Source: Cordylochernes scorpioides
Lineage: Eukaryota; Arthropoda; Arachnida; Pseudoscorpiones; Chernetidae
NCBI GenBank assembly: GCA_030710605.1
Contig: CP092869.1
Span: 15,364,093 to 15,428,092 of the forward strand
DNA: 64,000 bases
Reading direction: 5' to 3'
Shown here: piece after piece, positions 9,925-20,310 of the stretch
Layout of the letters: each line of letters opens with the position of its first letter
Position numbering within the stretch: position 1 is the first letter of the stretch
Notes under the pieces: model-generated
The model's database searches: none
What the model was told of the DNA's origin: nothing
Seen by the model: only the letters and a program-made list of their open reading frames with translations
Program-made: the position numbers and the translations under genes

Positions 9925-10170
9925 AATAATGATTGGGTGATGAAACAGTCTTTGATTTCCAGACTCAAGTCTGGTCATCTACAGACAATGACTTTCCAGA
10001 ATGGTTGCAAGGTTTTCCCACTATGTACTAAGTGTCAATCTGCAACCTCAAAACCATTATTGACTGTATTGACTCATCCATTGATGAGTTCAACTCTTCC
10101 CGGCAGACACCATCTACAAGCTTTACAAGCTTGATACCTTAATATGATGAATGGAGATAAAAAAGAAGAA
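9925..10170 (+). pseudogene. LINE C-terminal remnant, frameshifted
   Basis: Codes for SLISRLKSGHLQTMTF...VFPLCTKCQSATS, homologous in form to the C-terminal zinc-cluster region at 60184-60575. After the CxxC pair the frame shifts: TIIDCIDSSIDEF continues in another frame to LIP and a stop. The 3' end is a short UTR and GGAGATAAAAAAGAAGAAG. Confidence 0.68.
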
Positions 10171-10457
10171 GACAAGAAAATAAAACCTAATCCAAATAAT
10201 TTAATAGTGTGTGACGTTTCTGTAACAGCATTGTCACCATCATCAGACAAAAGAAATAAATGAGAAAAAAATATCACAGCATGTTCTTAAATAGTTACTT
10301 TTATGAAGTGTGTAAACAAGATAATGCTTAAGAACATGCTGTGATATATATATATTTTTTTTTCTGATTTGTTCTTTTGTCTGATGATGGTAGCAATGCT
10401 GTTACCAAAACATCACACACTATTAATTTATTTGGATTTAGGTCTTATTTTCTTGTA
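10171..10457. mobile_element. Family C palindrome
   Basis: Left minus-strand core GTTTCTGTAACA...CATCATCAGAC and right plus-strand core CTGATGATGGTAGCA...TGTTACCAAAAC. An inner pair of arms, ATCACAGCATGTTC and GAACATGCTGTGAT, makes a further long hairpin. The right GAAA has decayed to AAAA. Confidence 0.68.
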
Positions 10458-10771
10458 GTTATTCTCAATTTTAGGTATTGAGATGAGCCATGGTGCAGCC
10501 TGCCAGGACTTGCTACCTGCCCTACGGGATACTTGCTTAAGACTTCGTAGGAAGCAATGTAACTTGGAGGCTAGCCAATCCAAGGGAGGACACACACAGC
10601 GCTGTGTGATGAAAGTCAGGACAATGGCTCACATTGTGCAGCAGCTTGGGCAGTTCTTCCCTAATTATTTTAGCCTTCTCTCAGGAAGTAATTCCACCAA
10701 CATTGCCGGGATAAATAGAAAAGTCATTAAAACTTCTCCTCTCTGTAGGGAACTTGCTAGGAAGAATGGAA
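10458..10771. other. Unassigned, balanced composition
   Basis: 10480-10730 is less AT-rich than its flanks and has a 110-codon plus-strand frame from 10483. I recognise no domain, and the frame ends inside the next C element, so it is not called as a gene. Confidence 0.3.
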
Positions 10772-10784
10772 TTGTTTTGTTGTT

Positions 10785-10952
10785 GATAAAGTACAATTTG
10801 GATTATAGATTATAAGCACAAGGTAATAAAACCAATTCCAAATAAATAGTGTGTGACATTATTCAGTACTTTTGTCTGAAGATGATAACAGCGTTGTTAC
10901 TGAAACATCACACACTATTTATTTATTTGGATTTGGTCTTATTACCTTGTGT
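10785..10952 (-). mobile_element. Family C element with 13-bp TSD
   Basis: Flanked by TTGTTTTGTTGTT at 10772-10784 and 10953-10965. On the minus strand it starts CACAAGG and ends GTACTTTATC. It retains one core, CTGAAGATGATAACA...TTACTGAAAC, on the plus strand. Confidence 0.78.
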
Positions 10953-11048
10953 TTGTTTTGTTGTTGTTCATATTGGAAAACATATTGCAGACTAATCAGT
11001 TTGAATTTTTAAAAAAATTGTTGCATTTCTAAATTGATTTAAAAACAG

Positions 11049-11330
11049 TGTATCCTCCATAAGTGGATACTTCTCAACAATGGACAGTTTTCATCATTAA
11101 AAATTACCATTTTTACCAATTAGCTGCTTTGTGATAAGGTACAATTTGGATTATAGATTATAAACACAAGGTTATAAGACCAAATAAATAAATAGTGTGT
11201 TTACACAATATTTATTTGTATTTGGTGTTATTACCTTGTGTTTAGCTGCTCTGTGATAAGGGGACAGCTCTTCCTAAAGGACACTTTGACTCAGAAACTA
11301 GATTTTGTTCTATACAGATAGGCTCTACTA
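11049..11330 (-). mobile_element. P1-like fragment with nested C
   Basis: Minus-strand P1 internal sequence: 'ggacagttttcatcatt', 'aaattaccatttttacc', then 'aaggacactttgactc'. The two halves are separated by the C insertion at 11133-11242. Termini are decayed. Confidence 0.55.
11133..11242 (-). mobile_element. Short family C element, core deleted
   Basis: TAGCTGCTTTGT (11121-11132) and TAGCTGCTCTGT (11243-11254) form a 12-bp TSD with one mismatch. Ends GATAAGGTACAATTTGG and CCTTGTGTT are retained, but the hammerhead-like core is missing. Confidence 0.7.
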
Positions 11331-11464
11331 TTTTATTTGAAGAGCTAGGCTCATTGCAAGCATGTATTTATATTTTAATCAAAGTTTGTCTTCACATTGT
11401 TTCCTTAAATACCTTCCTCCACCAAGAATTTCTCTTAAAAGTTTGGTACAGATCAGCAGAATTG

Positions 11465-11570
11465 TCCAATACAGTCTGGTAGATTAAACTGGTAAAACTG
11501 CTGGGAGGGTTTTCCACCGATGAGCCAGGCTCTCCCATTATTTTTTCATTGCAGTAAGGACGGACAGAAG
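11465..11570 (+). mobile_element. Family F 3' fragment
   Basis: 'tggtagattaaactggt', CTGGGAGGGTTTTCCACCGA, TGAGCCAGGCTCTCCCAT and 'gcagtaaggacgg', followed by a run of G. Confidence 0.65.
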
Positions 11571-12065
11571 GGGGGGGGGAAATAAGTTTAATTGATTTGA
11601 AAAAGAAAATATCAATGCTAAATAGTTTTTATTTCGTACAATGTTCAGTCGAAGTTCTTTAACTCTGCACCCCACAAGGAATCTGAGCTTTCAGTTGAAT
11701 TATAAAGTAAGTGTTGAATTAAAGTCGGTTAGATTCATTTTCATCACAGCATTCAGTTGCTAGTGGACTTTTTTTTTTCTTGGATTACCAAATATATCAT
11801 TAAAATATATTGTTGGTGTTGTGTTCTCTACCTAACAAAAATAGCACTTGACGAACACTATAAGGTATAAGCCATTTATTTCTATAAAAAAGATACTTTC
11901 ACTCTCCTCTTACACTCTATATACATCCAATCATTTTACATATTTAGTTTTCTATCAGAAAATTAATACATATTTAACATATATGCTGCATTTTTTCTTT
12001 AAGAATAAAATTTGCATATGAAATCATTACAGTTGGAAAATACTGTTGTAATATTGATCAACTTT
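11571..12065. other. Unassigned AT-rich spacer
   Basis: No repeat family or coding signal recognised. Confidence 0.35.
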
Positions 12066-12226
12066 TAGCGATACAGGGCTCTGTCATACTTGTAATTGCA
12101 AAAGTCAAACTGTTTTCACATGTGTAGACATGTGGTTTACTTACAGTAAAAGCAGTCGCTAACTACTCACTGTGATTATCATGGCCTGTACCATGTATAC
12201 TAGGGATAATTTTTTTTTTAAATTTA
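12066..12226 (+). mobile_element. Family S SINE body, 5'-truncated
   Basis: Begins in the body (GGGCTCTGTCATACTTG) and ends TACTAGGGATAA plus a T run. It lies tail-to-tail with the next S copy, so the pair forms a large imperfect hairpin. Confidence 0.7.
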
Positions 12227-12235
12227 ACGATGAAT

Positions 12236-12541
12236 TTTATTGTTATCCCTAGTACATGTGGTACAGGCCATTATAATCATGGTGGTTAGAAGTTGGCGAC
12301 TGATTTTACTGTAAGCGCACCACATGTCTACACATGTGAAAAGCAGTTTGAATTTTGCACTTACAAATGTGCCAGAGCCCCGTTTTGGTTACTTGCACTC
12401 GCTGGTTGGGTTGAACTTTTGCAAGAATCAGGGGCCATTGGGGCATTTTTTTAATTAGAAAAAAGTGCCCAATATGGGATTCGATCTTGGGTCATAGCGG
12501 TCGAAAACCAGTGGTTTAAACCCTCCTTCTACTGACTCCCT
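12236..12541 (-). mobile_element. Family S SINE, near full length
   Basis: Minus strand: tRNA-like head GGGAGTCAGTAGAAGGAGGG..., weak B box (GGGTTTAAACC and AAGATCGAATCCC region), then the body with TACACATGTG and CATGATTATAATGG, and end ACTAGGGATAAC. Confidence 0.7.
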
Positions 12542-12699
12542 GCGATGAATAAAATTGCATTAAAACATTTTTGAACAAAGTAAAAGTTCTGAATACAATT
12601 GTAAAATCTTAATTGAATAAATGCAATGAGAAGAAAGTAAATACATTTAGAAAATAAAGAAAAGGCAAACAATTCTATTTTTAAAATCTTTATCTTTTT

Positions 12700-13050
12700 A
12701 AAGAAAGCCTTTATGGTTGTTTGCTTTTGGGCTAGAATCCTATTCATTGTGCATTCTAGCTGATCAATCTTTAAAAGGCTTGAATGTCTTTCTTTCTCTG
12801 TAAGATTACCTCAAATATCACAACATTACTCTCCAAAATACCTTATTGTTTAAGGAATGTTAAAATGTTTAAGGAATTTAAGAAATATCGTTTAAGGATA
12901 AAGGAATCCTTTATGGCTGTTTGCTTTTGGGCTAGAACCCTATTCATTGTGAATTCTAGCGAATCTTCAAAAGGCTTGGTTGTCTTTCATTCTCTGTAAG
13001 GTTGCCTCAAATATCACAACATTACTTTTCAAAACACCTTATTGTTTACA
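12700..13050 (+). repeat. Direct repeat, about 150 bp, 200 bp apart
   Basis: 'tttgcttttgggctagaa' at 12720 recurs at 12920. Both are followed by CCTATTCATTGTG, AAAAGGCTTG, a Ctg-rich stretch and CAAATATCACAACATTACT. Several mismatches and indels indicate an old tandem duplication. Between the copies is AAGGAAT simple repeat. Confidence 0.7.
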
Positions 13051-13437
13051 TTGGTGACTTTCGGCCCCTTTGGTTAGGTTATTGGACCAATGATGCCGCA
13101 ATTATCCATGAGATTGAGAAGTGTATTTTAGCTAGAGTTTGTTTACATGGAGTACTGTACTTCTCATTTGAACAATGAATATTGATTTGGATCATCATAT
13201 GAGTTAATGGTCTGTATTTGCACATGTAAATTTTGTGTTTCCTGTCTGCTCAAAATGCTCCATCTCCACTGCAACTCCAGCACATATCCTGGACTGTATT
13301 GGAGCTAAGACCTATACAACAACCCCAAAACTATAGTAGAAAACATTATTGCTTTCAACCTTCATGACCTGGTATAATCTTACCCATGGGGGATAATAAA
13401 AAAAAAAACAAAAAAAAAAAACATGTAAATTCTAGTA
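13051..13437. other. Unassigned
   Basis: Nothing recognised beyond A-rich runs at 13397-13421. Confidence 0.35.
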
Positions 13438-13972
13438 CAGTAGAACCTCCCTGTAAAGAACACCTAAATTGCAGAGCCAAAGTGTCCTTTAGGGAGAGGT
13501 GTCCTCTTACCAGATAGTTGCTAAATAGTAAAAATGGTAATTTTGCAAATGAAAACTGTCCTTTGTGGAGAGGTGTCTTCTTACCGGAGAGTTGCTAAAT
13601 AGTAAAAATGGTAATTTTGCAAATGAAAACTGTCCTTTGTGGAGAGGTGTCTTCTTACCGGAGAGTTGCAAAAATTGTAATAATGGTAATTTTGCAAATG
13701 AAAACTGTCCTTTGTGGAGAGGTGTCCTCTTACCGGAGAGTTGATAAATAGGAAAAATTGGTAATTTTTCAAATGAAAACTGTCCTTTGTGGATAGGTGT
13801 CCTCTTACCGGAGAGTTGATAAATAGGAAAAATTGGTAATTTTTCAAATGAAAACGGTTCTTTGTGGAGAGGTGTCCTCTTACCGGAGAGTTGATAAATA
13901 GGAAAAATTGGTAATTTTTCAAATGAAAACTGTCCTTTGTGGAGAGGTGTCCGTTAAAGGGAGGTTCTACTG
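13438..13972 (+). mobile_element. MITE P1 expanded by internal 74-75-bp repeats
   Basis: TIRs CAGTAGAACCTCCCTGTAAA and ...AAAGGGAGGTTCTACTG, TA on both sides. Inside, ACCGGAGAGTTG recurs at 74-75-bp steps (13583, 13657, 13732, 13807, 13882). Because 75 is a multiple of three, a repetitive minus-strand frame (SPVRGHLSTKDSFHL repeats) stays open. That frame is a by-product of the expansion, not a protein gene. Confidence 0.82.
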
Positions 13973-13974
13973 TA

Positions 13975-14327
13975 TTCGGAAACAAAGTAGTGTTTTTCAC
14001 TCTCCAGTCTGCTTGCAGTAAATAAAGATCACAGGCCAGTCTCCATGGAAACAGCCTGTATCCAATCAATTCCTACATTAATCAGACAGCTGTTGTCAGA
14101 GCACCTGTTCCCTTATTATTACCCTTGTCTGTTTGTCAATAACAAACCAAGGTCTCTCTCTTGTACTGAGGTGCCATTCCACACTGGTATTTCTTGTAAC
14201 TTTGAAAGACACACTTTAACCTATAGAATTAAGATGTTGGAATCAACAACCATTACAACAACCTCCTTTATAACAGCAACTTGGTTATAACATCCTAATT
14301 TGTTTAAACAATGATTATAACAAGTTT
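13975..14327. other. Unassigned
   Basis: No family recognised between the P1 and C elements. Confidence 0.35.
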
Positions 14328-14340
14328 TATCCAAGATGAT

Positions 14341-14597
14341 AAACACAAGGTAATAAGACCAAATCCAAATAAATAAATAGTGTGAGACGTTTCGGTAACA
14401 GCATTGTTACCATCTTCAGACAAAAGTACTATAATCCAAAACAAGGTAATAAGACCAAATCCAAATAAATAAATAGTGCGAGACGTTTCGGTAACAGCGT
14501 TGTTACCATCTTCAGACAAAAGTACTGAATGAATTATTTATTTGGATTTGGTCTTATTACCTTGTTTTATAATCTATAATCCAAATTGTGCCTTATC
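14341..14597 (+). mobile_element. Family C element with 13-bp TSD
   Basis: TATCCAAGATGAT at 14328-14340 and 14598-14610. 5' end AAACACAAGG, 3' end CCAAATTGTGCCTTATC. Two tandem minus-strand cores, GTTTCGGTAACA...TGTTACCATCTTCAG, are spaced 96 bp apart like the array at 51474-51775. Confidence 0.82.
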
Positions 14598-14610
14598 TAT
14601 CCAAGATGAT

Positions 14611-14937
14611 GTTAAATAAATATGCTTATGCAAATTCTTTTCTTAAATTATCTTGGCTTCAGGAACAAATATAGAGGCAGTTATATATGATATTTTTTTA
14701 AAATATCTTTTTTAACTTGTTGAAATTTTTAGAATTTTAGAATATTTTGAAAAAGAAAATTTCCGAAACCTATAAAAAAAAGCAGGAAAACGTTTTTAGT
14801 ATATTTTCAGCTTTGTTTATTTTATTGTTTATTGCAGTGTGATAATAGGCAATGTGCAGCCATCTTGGTTATTGATTCAGTGACTCAGAAATCTCTAAGA
14901 CAACACTGTTAGCTCGGCATGTTTAGGCAACCCTGTT
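14611..14937. other. Unassigned AT-rich spacer
   Basis: Nothing recognised. Confidence 0.35.
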
Positions 14938-15070
14938 ATCAGCAGTGTGATACATACACCTGTCTATACAGACCACCCTGTCTATAGCGGCCACTCTAGA
15001 CAACCCTGTTATCAGCTGTGTGATACATACACCTGTCTATACAGACCACCCTGTCTATAGCGACCACCCA
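14938..15070 (+). repeat. Two-copy tandem repeat
   Basis: 'gtgtgatacatacacctgtc' followed by TATACAGACCACCCTGTCTA occurs twice, about 68 bp apart, with few differences. Confidence 0.7.
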
Positions 15071-15084
15071 AGACAACGTTTTTA

Positions 15085-15136
15085 AATATATTCACACTCG
15101 GGTAAAACCCGGGCGTTGCCCGGGCCATTCGTCTAG
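15085..15136 (+). mobile_element. Helitron 3' end fragment
   Basis: 'cactcgggtaaaacccgg', GCGTTGCCCGGGCC and CTAG at 15133-15136 before T. Same 3' end as 42345-42845. The body upstream is not recognisable. Confidence 0.7.
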
Positions 15137-15244
15137 TATATAATAAGCATTATATACACTATGTACAATGAATATGGCGTCTCTACCATCGCTGCAGAGT
15201 TTGGTTGAGAATCACCAGCGGATCTCCAGTGGCACCCACGTTTT

Positions 15245-15273
15245 CGCGATCTACGAAGAAACCGTAGATCGCG
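15245..15273. other. Perfect 10-bp hairpin
   Basis: CGCGATCTAC (15245-15254) pairs perfectly with GTAGATCGCG (15264-15273) across a 9-base loop GAAGAAACC. It sits in a locally GC-rich block (15180-15300) of unknown origin. Confidence 0.6.
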
Positions 15274-15303
15274 TACTTCTCCGCTGAGGAGATGGTGTGG
15301 TCC

Positions 15304-15353
15304 TCTAGAGTGTCCTATAGAGACAGAGGTGTCCCCTCATGGAGGATCTACTG
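15304..15353 (+). mobile_element. P1 MITE right-end fragment
   Basis: 'gtgtcccctcatggagg' and ATCTACTG before TA match the P1 right terminus. The left end is not found. Confidence 0.55.
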
Positions 15354-15620
15354 TACTCCTGTCTGTAAAGGTCTCCATAAGGTTTGAGATTAATATGAGA
15401 TAACCTTAATAAAGAGGTCAGATTTTTCAATGGACAATAAAATTTGAACTGTCAATCTTGACCTTAATAAAGGGAAAACTGTCATAGACTGTAATCAGAT
15501 AGGTTTTACTCGCGTGTACTTGCCACAGGTAATTGAGAATTACAATTATATTTTTCAAAGTGCAGTTGAACCTTGTTCATTAACCCACTTGGGACCAAGT
15601 TTTTTTTTTGGTTATAACTA

Positions 15621-15958
15621 ATGTGAAAAAAATAGTACAAATGTGATATTGTACTGGGATAAGGTGCATAAATTAAGAAAAGGGAATCTCCTTATTGTGC
15701 AACTGAAAGTTGCTGATGGCTTGCGCCATCTATCGGAATAAATATCAACTATTCACGTTGATTTTTAATTATTCCAGAATTGGCCAAATACCCAATCGCG
15801 TCCGGGGTTAGCTTTTCTTGATTAATCAAGAATGGGTATTTGGCCAATTCTGGAATAATTAGAAATCAACGTGAATAGTTGATATTTATTCCGATAGATG
15901 GCGCAAGCCATCAGCAACTTTCAGTTGCACGATAAGGAGATGCCTTTTTCTTAATTTA
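15621..15958 (+). mobile_element. Family A palindromic retroposon, 11-bp TSD
   Basis: GGTTATAACTA at 15610-15620 and 15959-15969. Inverted arms share GTTGCTGATGGCTTGCGCC and GATGGCGCAAGCCATCAGC. Centre: CCAATCGCGTCCGGGGTTAG, the remnant of the ribozyme cleavage side. The CTGATGA and GAAA boxes are gone. Confidence 0.8.
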
Positions 15959-16040
15959 GGTTATAACTAAGTTTATGCAACAATAAATGACTTAAAACCT
16001 GGAAATTTTTAATTGTAATGTTATAACTAAATTTCTGTTG

Positions 16041-16247
16041 GTAAGGCACAATTCGGATTATAGATTAAAACACAAGGTAAAAAGACCAAATTCAAATAAA
16101 TAAATAGTGTGTGACATTTCAGTAACAGCGTTGTTACCATCTTCAGACAAAAACAAGATTCAGTACTTTTGTCTGAAGATGGTAACAACGCTGCTACCGA
16201 AGCATCACACACTATTTATTTATTTGGATTTGGTCTTATTACCTTGA
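16041..16247. mobile_element. Family C palindrome
   Basis: Left end GTAAGGCACAATTCGG, minus-strand core GTTACCATCTTCAG, plus-strand core CTGAAGATGGTAACA...TGCTACCGAAGC, right end ATTACCTTG. The right GAAA is decayed to GAAG. Confidence 0.68.
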
Positions 16248-16675
16248 AGTGAAGCCATGAGTTGGGAATAAGATCAACACAATTTCTAAAGTGACCAAGT
16301 TGTATATTATAGTGATCATTGTGTTGGAGAAGTCTGCTGCCTCGAATGACTTATTTAATGTCAGACGACATCACCTAACCTCCTCCCTCCACAACCATAA
16401 TTGATGTAATTTAGACTAATAATATGTATTTAAGTTGCATAGAGAACGCAACAACTTGGGGAAAAAAAAAGTTTCTTTGTTTCCCTTCTGCCTTGGTATA
16501 TATACAACTGACCTTTCCTTGTTTCACCACACTCACATTGTGCTGTCTTATTTTCTGGGGTTACCAAATCTACAAAATTTTGACATGAATAGCTTTTTGT
16601 TCGAGATTAAAGTAAATCGAATCATATTTTTGAAAAATATAAGGCAATCTATAAATAAATATGAAAAAATGACGA

Positions 16676-16775
16676 GGGGCAACAGCCCGAAACATGTACG
16701 TGGTTAACTTTTCTTAATTAATCAAGAATGGGTATTTGGCCAATTCTGGAATAATTAAAAATCAACGATTATAAA
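16676..16775 (+). mobile_element. Family A fragment with degenerate ribozyme
   Basis: ATGACGAGGGGCAACAGCCC, GAAACATGTACGTGG, TTTTCTTAATTAATCAAG and 'ggaataattaaaaatcaacg'. Relative to 34002 the first core base is A instead of C and stem II has an extra G. Confidence 0.65.
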
Positions 16776-17039
16776 TTAGCCATTTGAAGAGAAACATTAG
16801 TTTTTTTCATTGAAACAAAAAGGTGTTAAAACACTGTTTAGAGAGACGACCAATCAGCATATCATTCTGGGTCAAATCAATTATTGCCTTGACCTGATCA
16901 ATAACCTATTGGATCCATATTCTCATTGGTTGTGTCGCGCGGCAGAGAGATCTGTGTGCTCTTCTTCATTAAGGTCAGTTTAAACAAATTTTAAAAAATA
17001 ACTTTCATAATATTGTGAGGGCCTATTTTTCTAGGATGA

Positions 17040-17115
17040 AATCAGTGTATGAGTGTGGTTAAAACCCTCGATTCCTGACAGCTATGAACCGGGATCGAAT
17101 CCCGCATTGTACATT
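17040..17115 (+). mobile_element. Family S tRNA-like head only
   Basis: 'gtgtatgagtgtggttaaaa' (A-box side) and CCGGGATCGAATCCC (B-box side) lie in tRNA-like spacing. The same subtype is at 61798-61872 on the other strand. No S body follows. Confidence 0.55.
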
Positions 17116-17159
17116 TTGTTTTAATATGTGAATACCCTTCAGATATTTATTCATTTTTG

Positions 17160-17535
17160 TCTTCTTCTTCTTTCTAATCGTCACTCAATCATATTAGGGT
17201 ATCAAGTTGTGACCCTTGATGGTGTCTGTTTGACAAACCATCATGACTGGGTGAAGTAGAAGGGGTGTCTGCCTTTGTCATTAAGACTGGGAGCACTACT
17301 CAGTGGCAGGCCGACTTAGCTCCAAAAGAAATGGCCGCCTTTGACATGAGGAACAGACACCATGTGCAGCCGCTCCTAACATGGAGTACAAACGCTGCTC
17401 ATCCTGTATCCCTGGATCAGGAGCCCTTACAGGGTACTATCAGCCTGGCCAGCTGAACCCAGGTTTTTTAGTGAGCTTGTTACTGCTCCCCCTCCTCCTT
17501 TTTCATCCGGGCTTGGGACCGGCAAAGGCGGAGTT
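17160..17535 (-). mobile_element. Family G retroposon, longest copy
   Basis: Minus-strand order: GCCTTTGCCGGTCCCAAGCC, AGTACCCTGTAAGGGCTCC, TGTTCCTCATGTCAAAGGC, CAGTCATGATGG, CTAATATGATTGAGTG, then a pyrimidine/GAA-type end. No long frame is conserved between copies. Confidence 0.65.
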
Positions 17536-17642
17536 ATTCATTGTTGTAAATATCATAAACTAGTTTGCTCTTTTTTGAGCGGCACCTAATAAAGTTATTT
17601 TGGAACCAGGATTTTTCTAGGAAATCTAATTTTGTTTATGGG

Positions 17643-17763
17643 TATAAACACAAGGTAATAAGATCAAATCTAAATAGTGTGTATATATAATACTATTTAT
17701 TTATTTGGATTTGGGGGGTCTTATTAACTTGTGTTTATATAATCTATAATCTAAATTGTGCCT
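17643..17763 (+). mobile_element. Short family C element
   Basis: AAACACAAGGTAATAAGATC to AATTGTGCCT. Flanks share TTGTTTATGGG. The cores are deleted, leaving only the outer inverted arms. Confidence 0.7.
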
Positions 17764-18156
17764 TTGTTTATGGGAGTTATATAAGCTTGTTAAATGATAA
17801 TGTGAGGATGTAAATTTATGGCCATCTTGTCAACTTCTATCATAACCACAATATGTAGTTATTATTATTAAAAACTAGCAAAACAACCTGACTTCATTGG
17901 AGTTCTATACAAGTGTATGATTGCCTAATGAACATTGTATTAACAAAGATTTATTATCATGATGCATGATTTATTATTTTTATTATCAGCAGTGTGACTC
18001 TCCCTATATATAAATTCATTAATATAATATTTTGATCACCATTTCCTGACCAAAGAATTAAGTCAATTAGTCTGTATTAGCTATTTTATGTTAAAACCAA
18101 GTGGCTCTTATTAAAGAGTCTTTTATGATGAGATTCTACTATATAGAGAGAGGTTT

Positions 18157-18282
18157 AAACACAAGATCTAAATAAATAAATGTGTGTAATTATCAGTAAG
18201 AATTGAGTTGTCACACTATTTATTTATTTGGATTTGGTCTTATTACCTTGTGTTTATAATCTATAATCCAAATTGTGCCTTT
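18157..18282 (+). mobile_element. Short family C element
   Basis: AAACACAAGATC to AATTGTGCCTTTT. Flanks share ATAGAGA(G/A)AGGTTT. The central core is reduced to TTATCAGTAAGAATTGAG. Confidence 0.68.
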
Positions 18283-18362
18283 TCATAGAGAAAGGTTTAC
18301 TTCTCAATTATATTTACTGTTAAGGTATTGGTTAAAAATCCTCAATGCCTGAGGCATCTAAT

Positions 18363-18690
18363 AAGACAAATAAATAAATAGTGTGTGAAGTTTCCGTAAT
18401 AGCCGTTGTTACCATCTTCAGACAAAAGTACTGAATGAGAAATTTTACCACAACATGTTTTAAATATCATGTTATCGTGATACTCCTGTGGAAGGACTGA
18501 CAGGTCAGAAAGCTAGAGAATAAAAATTTGAGCAAGAAACTTAGCCCTGGAGACTTTTATTTTCTTTATAATGTTTTAAATAATTACTGTCATTTTAAGT
18601 GTGTAAATAAGATAACGGATAAGAAGAATATAGTTTTCTGAGATTTACCTTGTGTTTATAATCTATAATCCAAATTGTGCCTTATCATCC
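18363..18690 (+). mobile_element. Family C element interrupted by a family H fragment
   Basis: Minus-strand core GTTTCCGTAATAG...CATCTTCAG near 18385-18425, then a block at about 18475-18570 (GATACTCCTGTGGAAGGAC, GACAGGTCAGAAAGC) matching 57225-57310. C sequence resumes and ends CAAATTGTGCCTTATC. Confidence 0.6.
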
Positions 18691-20094
18691 ACCATGCCTA
18701 TTGTGAGGAAGGCTTACATTGGAGTTCCACTTCAGTGGCCCAAGGTCTACTGTTGCCAAGGTAGACGGTCAGTCGGATACTTGACCGCTTTCTTGCTGTT
18801 GTTGTCGCCCCATTCCGACCTATTGTCCACTCTCTCTCTCTCTCTCTTAGTAAATAATTTTGTTTTCCTCCAAATCTCTGCATCTCTAATTCTCTTATTT
18901 TAGGAGAATATAAAACAATAAGAAATTTCTTTCATCGTCCAATCTGCTTGGTGAGTTTAAAAGGCTCAGAACACAAACCCCTGCAAGTGCCTTGGAAGAT
19001 AGGTTCCAAGAAAAAATGAACGACCTAAGAAAATATTAGCTTCAACCCTCCCAAAAAAAGAAAGAACGAGCTGGCAAAGAATTAGAGGAAAGGAAAAAAA
19101 ATCTAAATCATGGGGAATTCTTTGTCCAGCCGTTGACAGATATGGGTCCAAGAATAATGAGGATAAAAATATATAAATTGCAATTTTCAAAAGAATTGTT
19201 TGTTATTATTATTATATATTTGGAGCGAGAGAGTAACTAACTGGCTTTCAAGCCGATAAAATATTTTTATTTTAAAATAAATTTCATGGTATACATTTTT
19301 ATTGTTAACCACACATTAGTGTTGCTTTAAAAAAAAAAAATTAATTACTATAATAATTTTTGATATTATATTGTGGTGAAAAGTTATTTTTCACTAATCA
19401 AATTATAGGGGACGAATTTTTATAATAATAACCATAAATAAGGAATACAATTCCATAAATTGCATAGTTATTTTTATAAAGAACTATCTTCATGTTCAAC
19501 AACAAAATCCTCCACCTCACACCATATAAAAAAAATCATAGAATAAAACAGGAGTGTCAGTCTGTTTATTATTCATAAAAAATTCAGGCAGATAGTAGAT
19601 CTATGACAAAGTGTTTTTAATTAGATAACCCCCCCCCCTCTCCCAATTAATTGTTAACCCTCATTAATGACAACGACCCACATTTTTATAATAATGAGAA
19701 ATATTAAAACCTAAGAATTAATTGCCCCATTTTTTAAATATTCTAACCTTGAAATACCGATATTACCTAGTTTTAGAGAGTAAGCATTTTTAGGGTTATT
19801 CTATGAGTTGATGAAGCCAATTCTTTCTCTATCGTGTAGCCAAACGGGCCGTTTTCTTACTTATTCTAATTTAAACATCGTGTATATAATAAAAAATATA
19901 TTTAAGCAAACTAGGTCCTTTGCTCCATTAATATATATTGTCAGGCAACTATAAAAAGTTAGAAACCATGATGATTACTCAACTTCAATTATGTTTGTAT
20001 TCAATAAACAATCACTACTATGTATTAAAGATCAACTACACATTATTTCTATCAATTCACAGCAAATAGTTTTAAGTCATATTGAGTCTCTGTT
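18691..20094. other. Unassigned AT-rich region
   Basis: 18695-18830 is GC-richer with a (TC)n run near 18830-18848. The remainder is AT-rich with poly-A/T and a C run near 19630. No repeat family or exon supported. Confidence 0.35.
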
Positions 20095-20310
20095 TTTGTT
20101 GTTTTCGTGTCCAATGAAGAGCCTCAGATGTCTCCATGCATCTCTATTACAGCAGTCTTAATGTTCTCTATCTCTGTGTAAAGCTGCTACTCAGGGTTCA
20201 TGTCAATTTTCTACAAGGCTGCGGCCATTGCTAGACATTAGAATATGTGTGTAGGTGTTAGTTCCACACCAGGACAATTGTTGCATGTCCTGTAGGTTCT
20301 TGTGCTATCT
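20095..20310 (+). repeat. K-related single copy with longer flank
   Basis: GTGTCCAATGAAGAGCCTCA, CATGCATCTCTATTACAGCA, TGTAAAGCTGCTAC and CATGTCAATTTTCT follow the K unit order once. They then continue into unique sequence ('ggctgcggccattgctag'), so this may be the dispersed element from which the K tandem unit was derived. Confidence 0.6.

Noticed and set aside
13581..14069. 162-codon minus-strand repetitive protein
   Set aside because: Arises from the 75-bp internal repeat of a P1 MITE.
15180..15300. Another hammerhead around CTGAGGA and GAAAC near the 15245 hairpin
   Set aside because: Order and spacing of the boxes do not allow the three stems; only the simple hairpin is supported.
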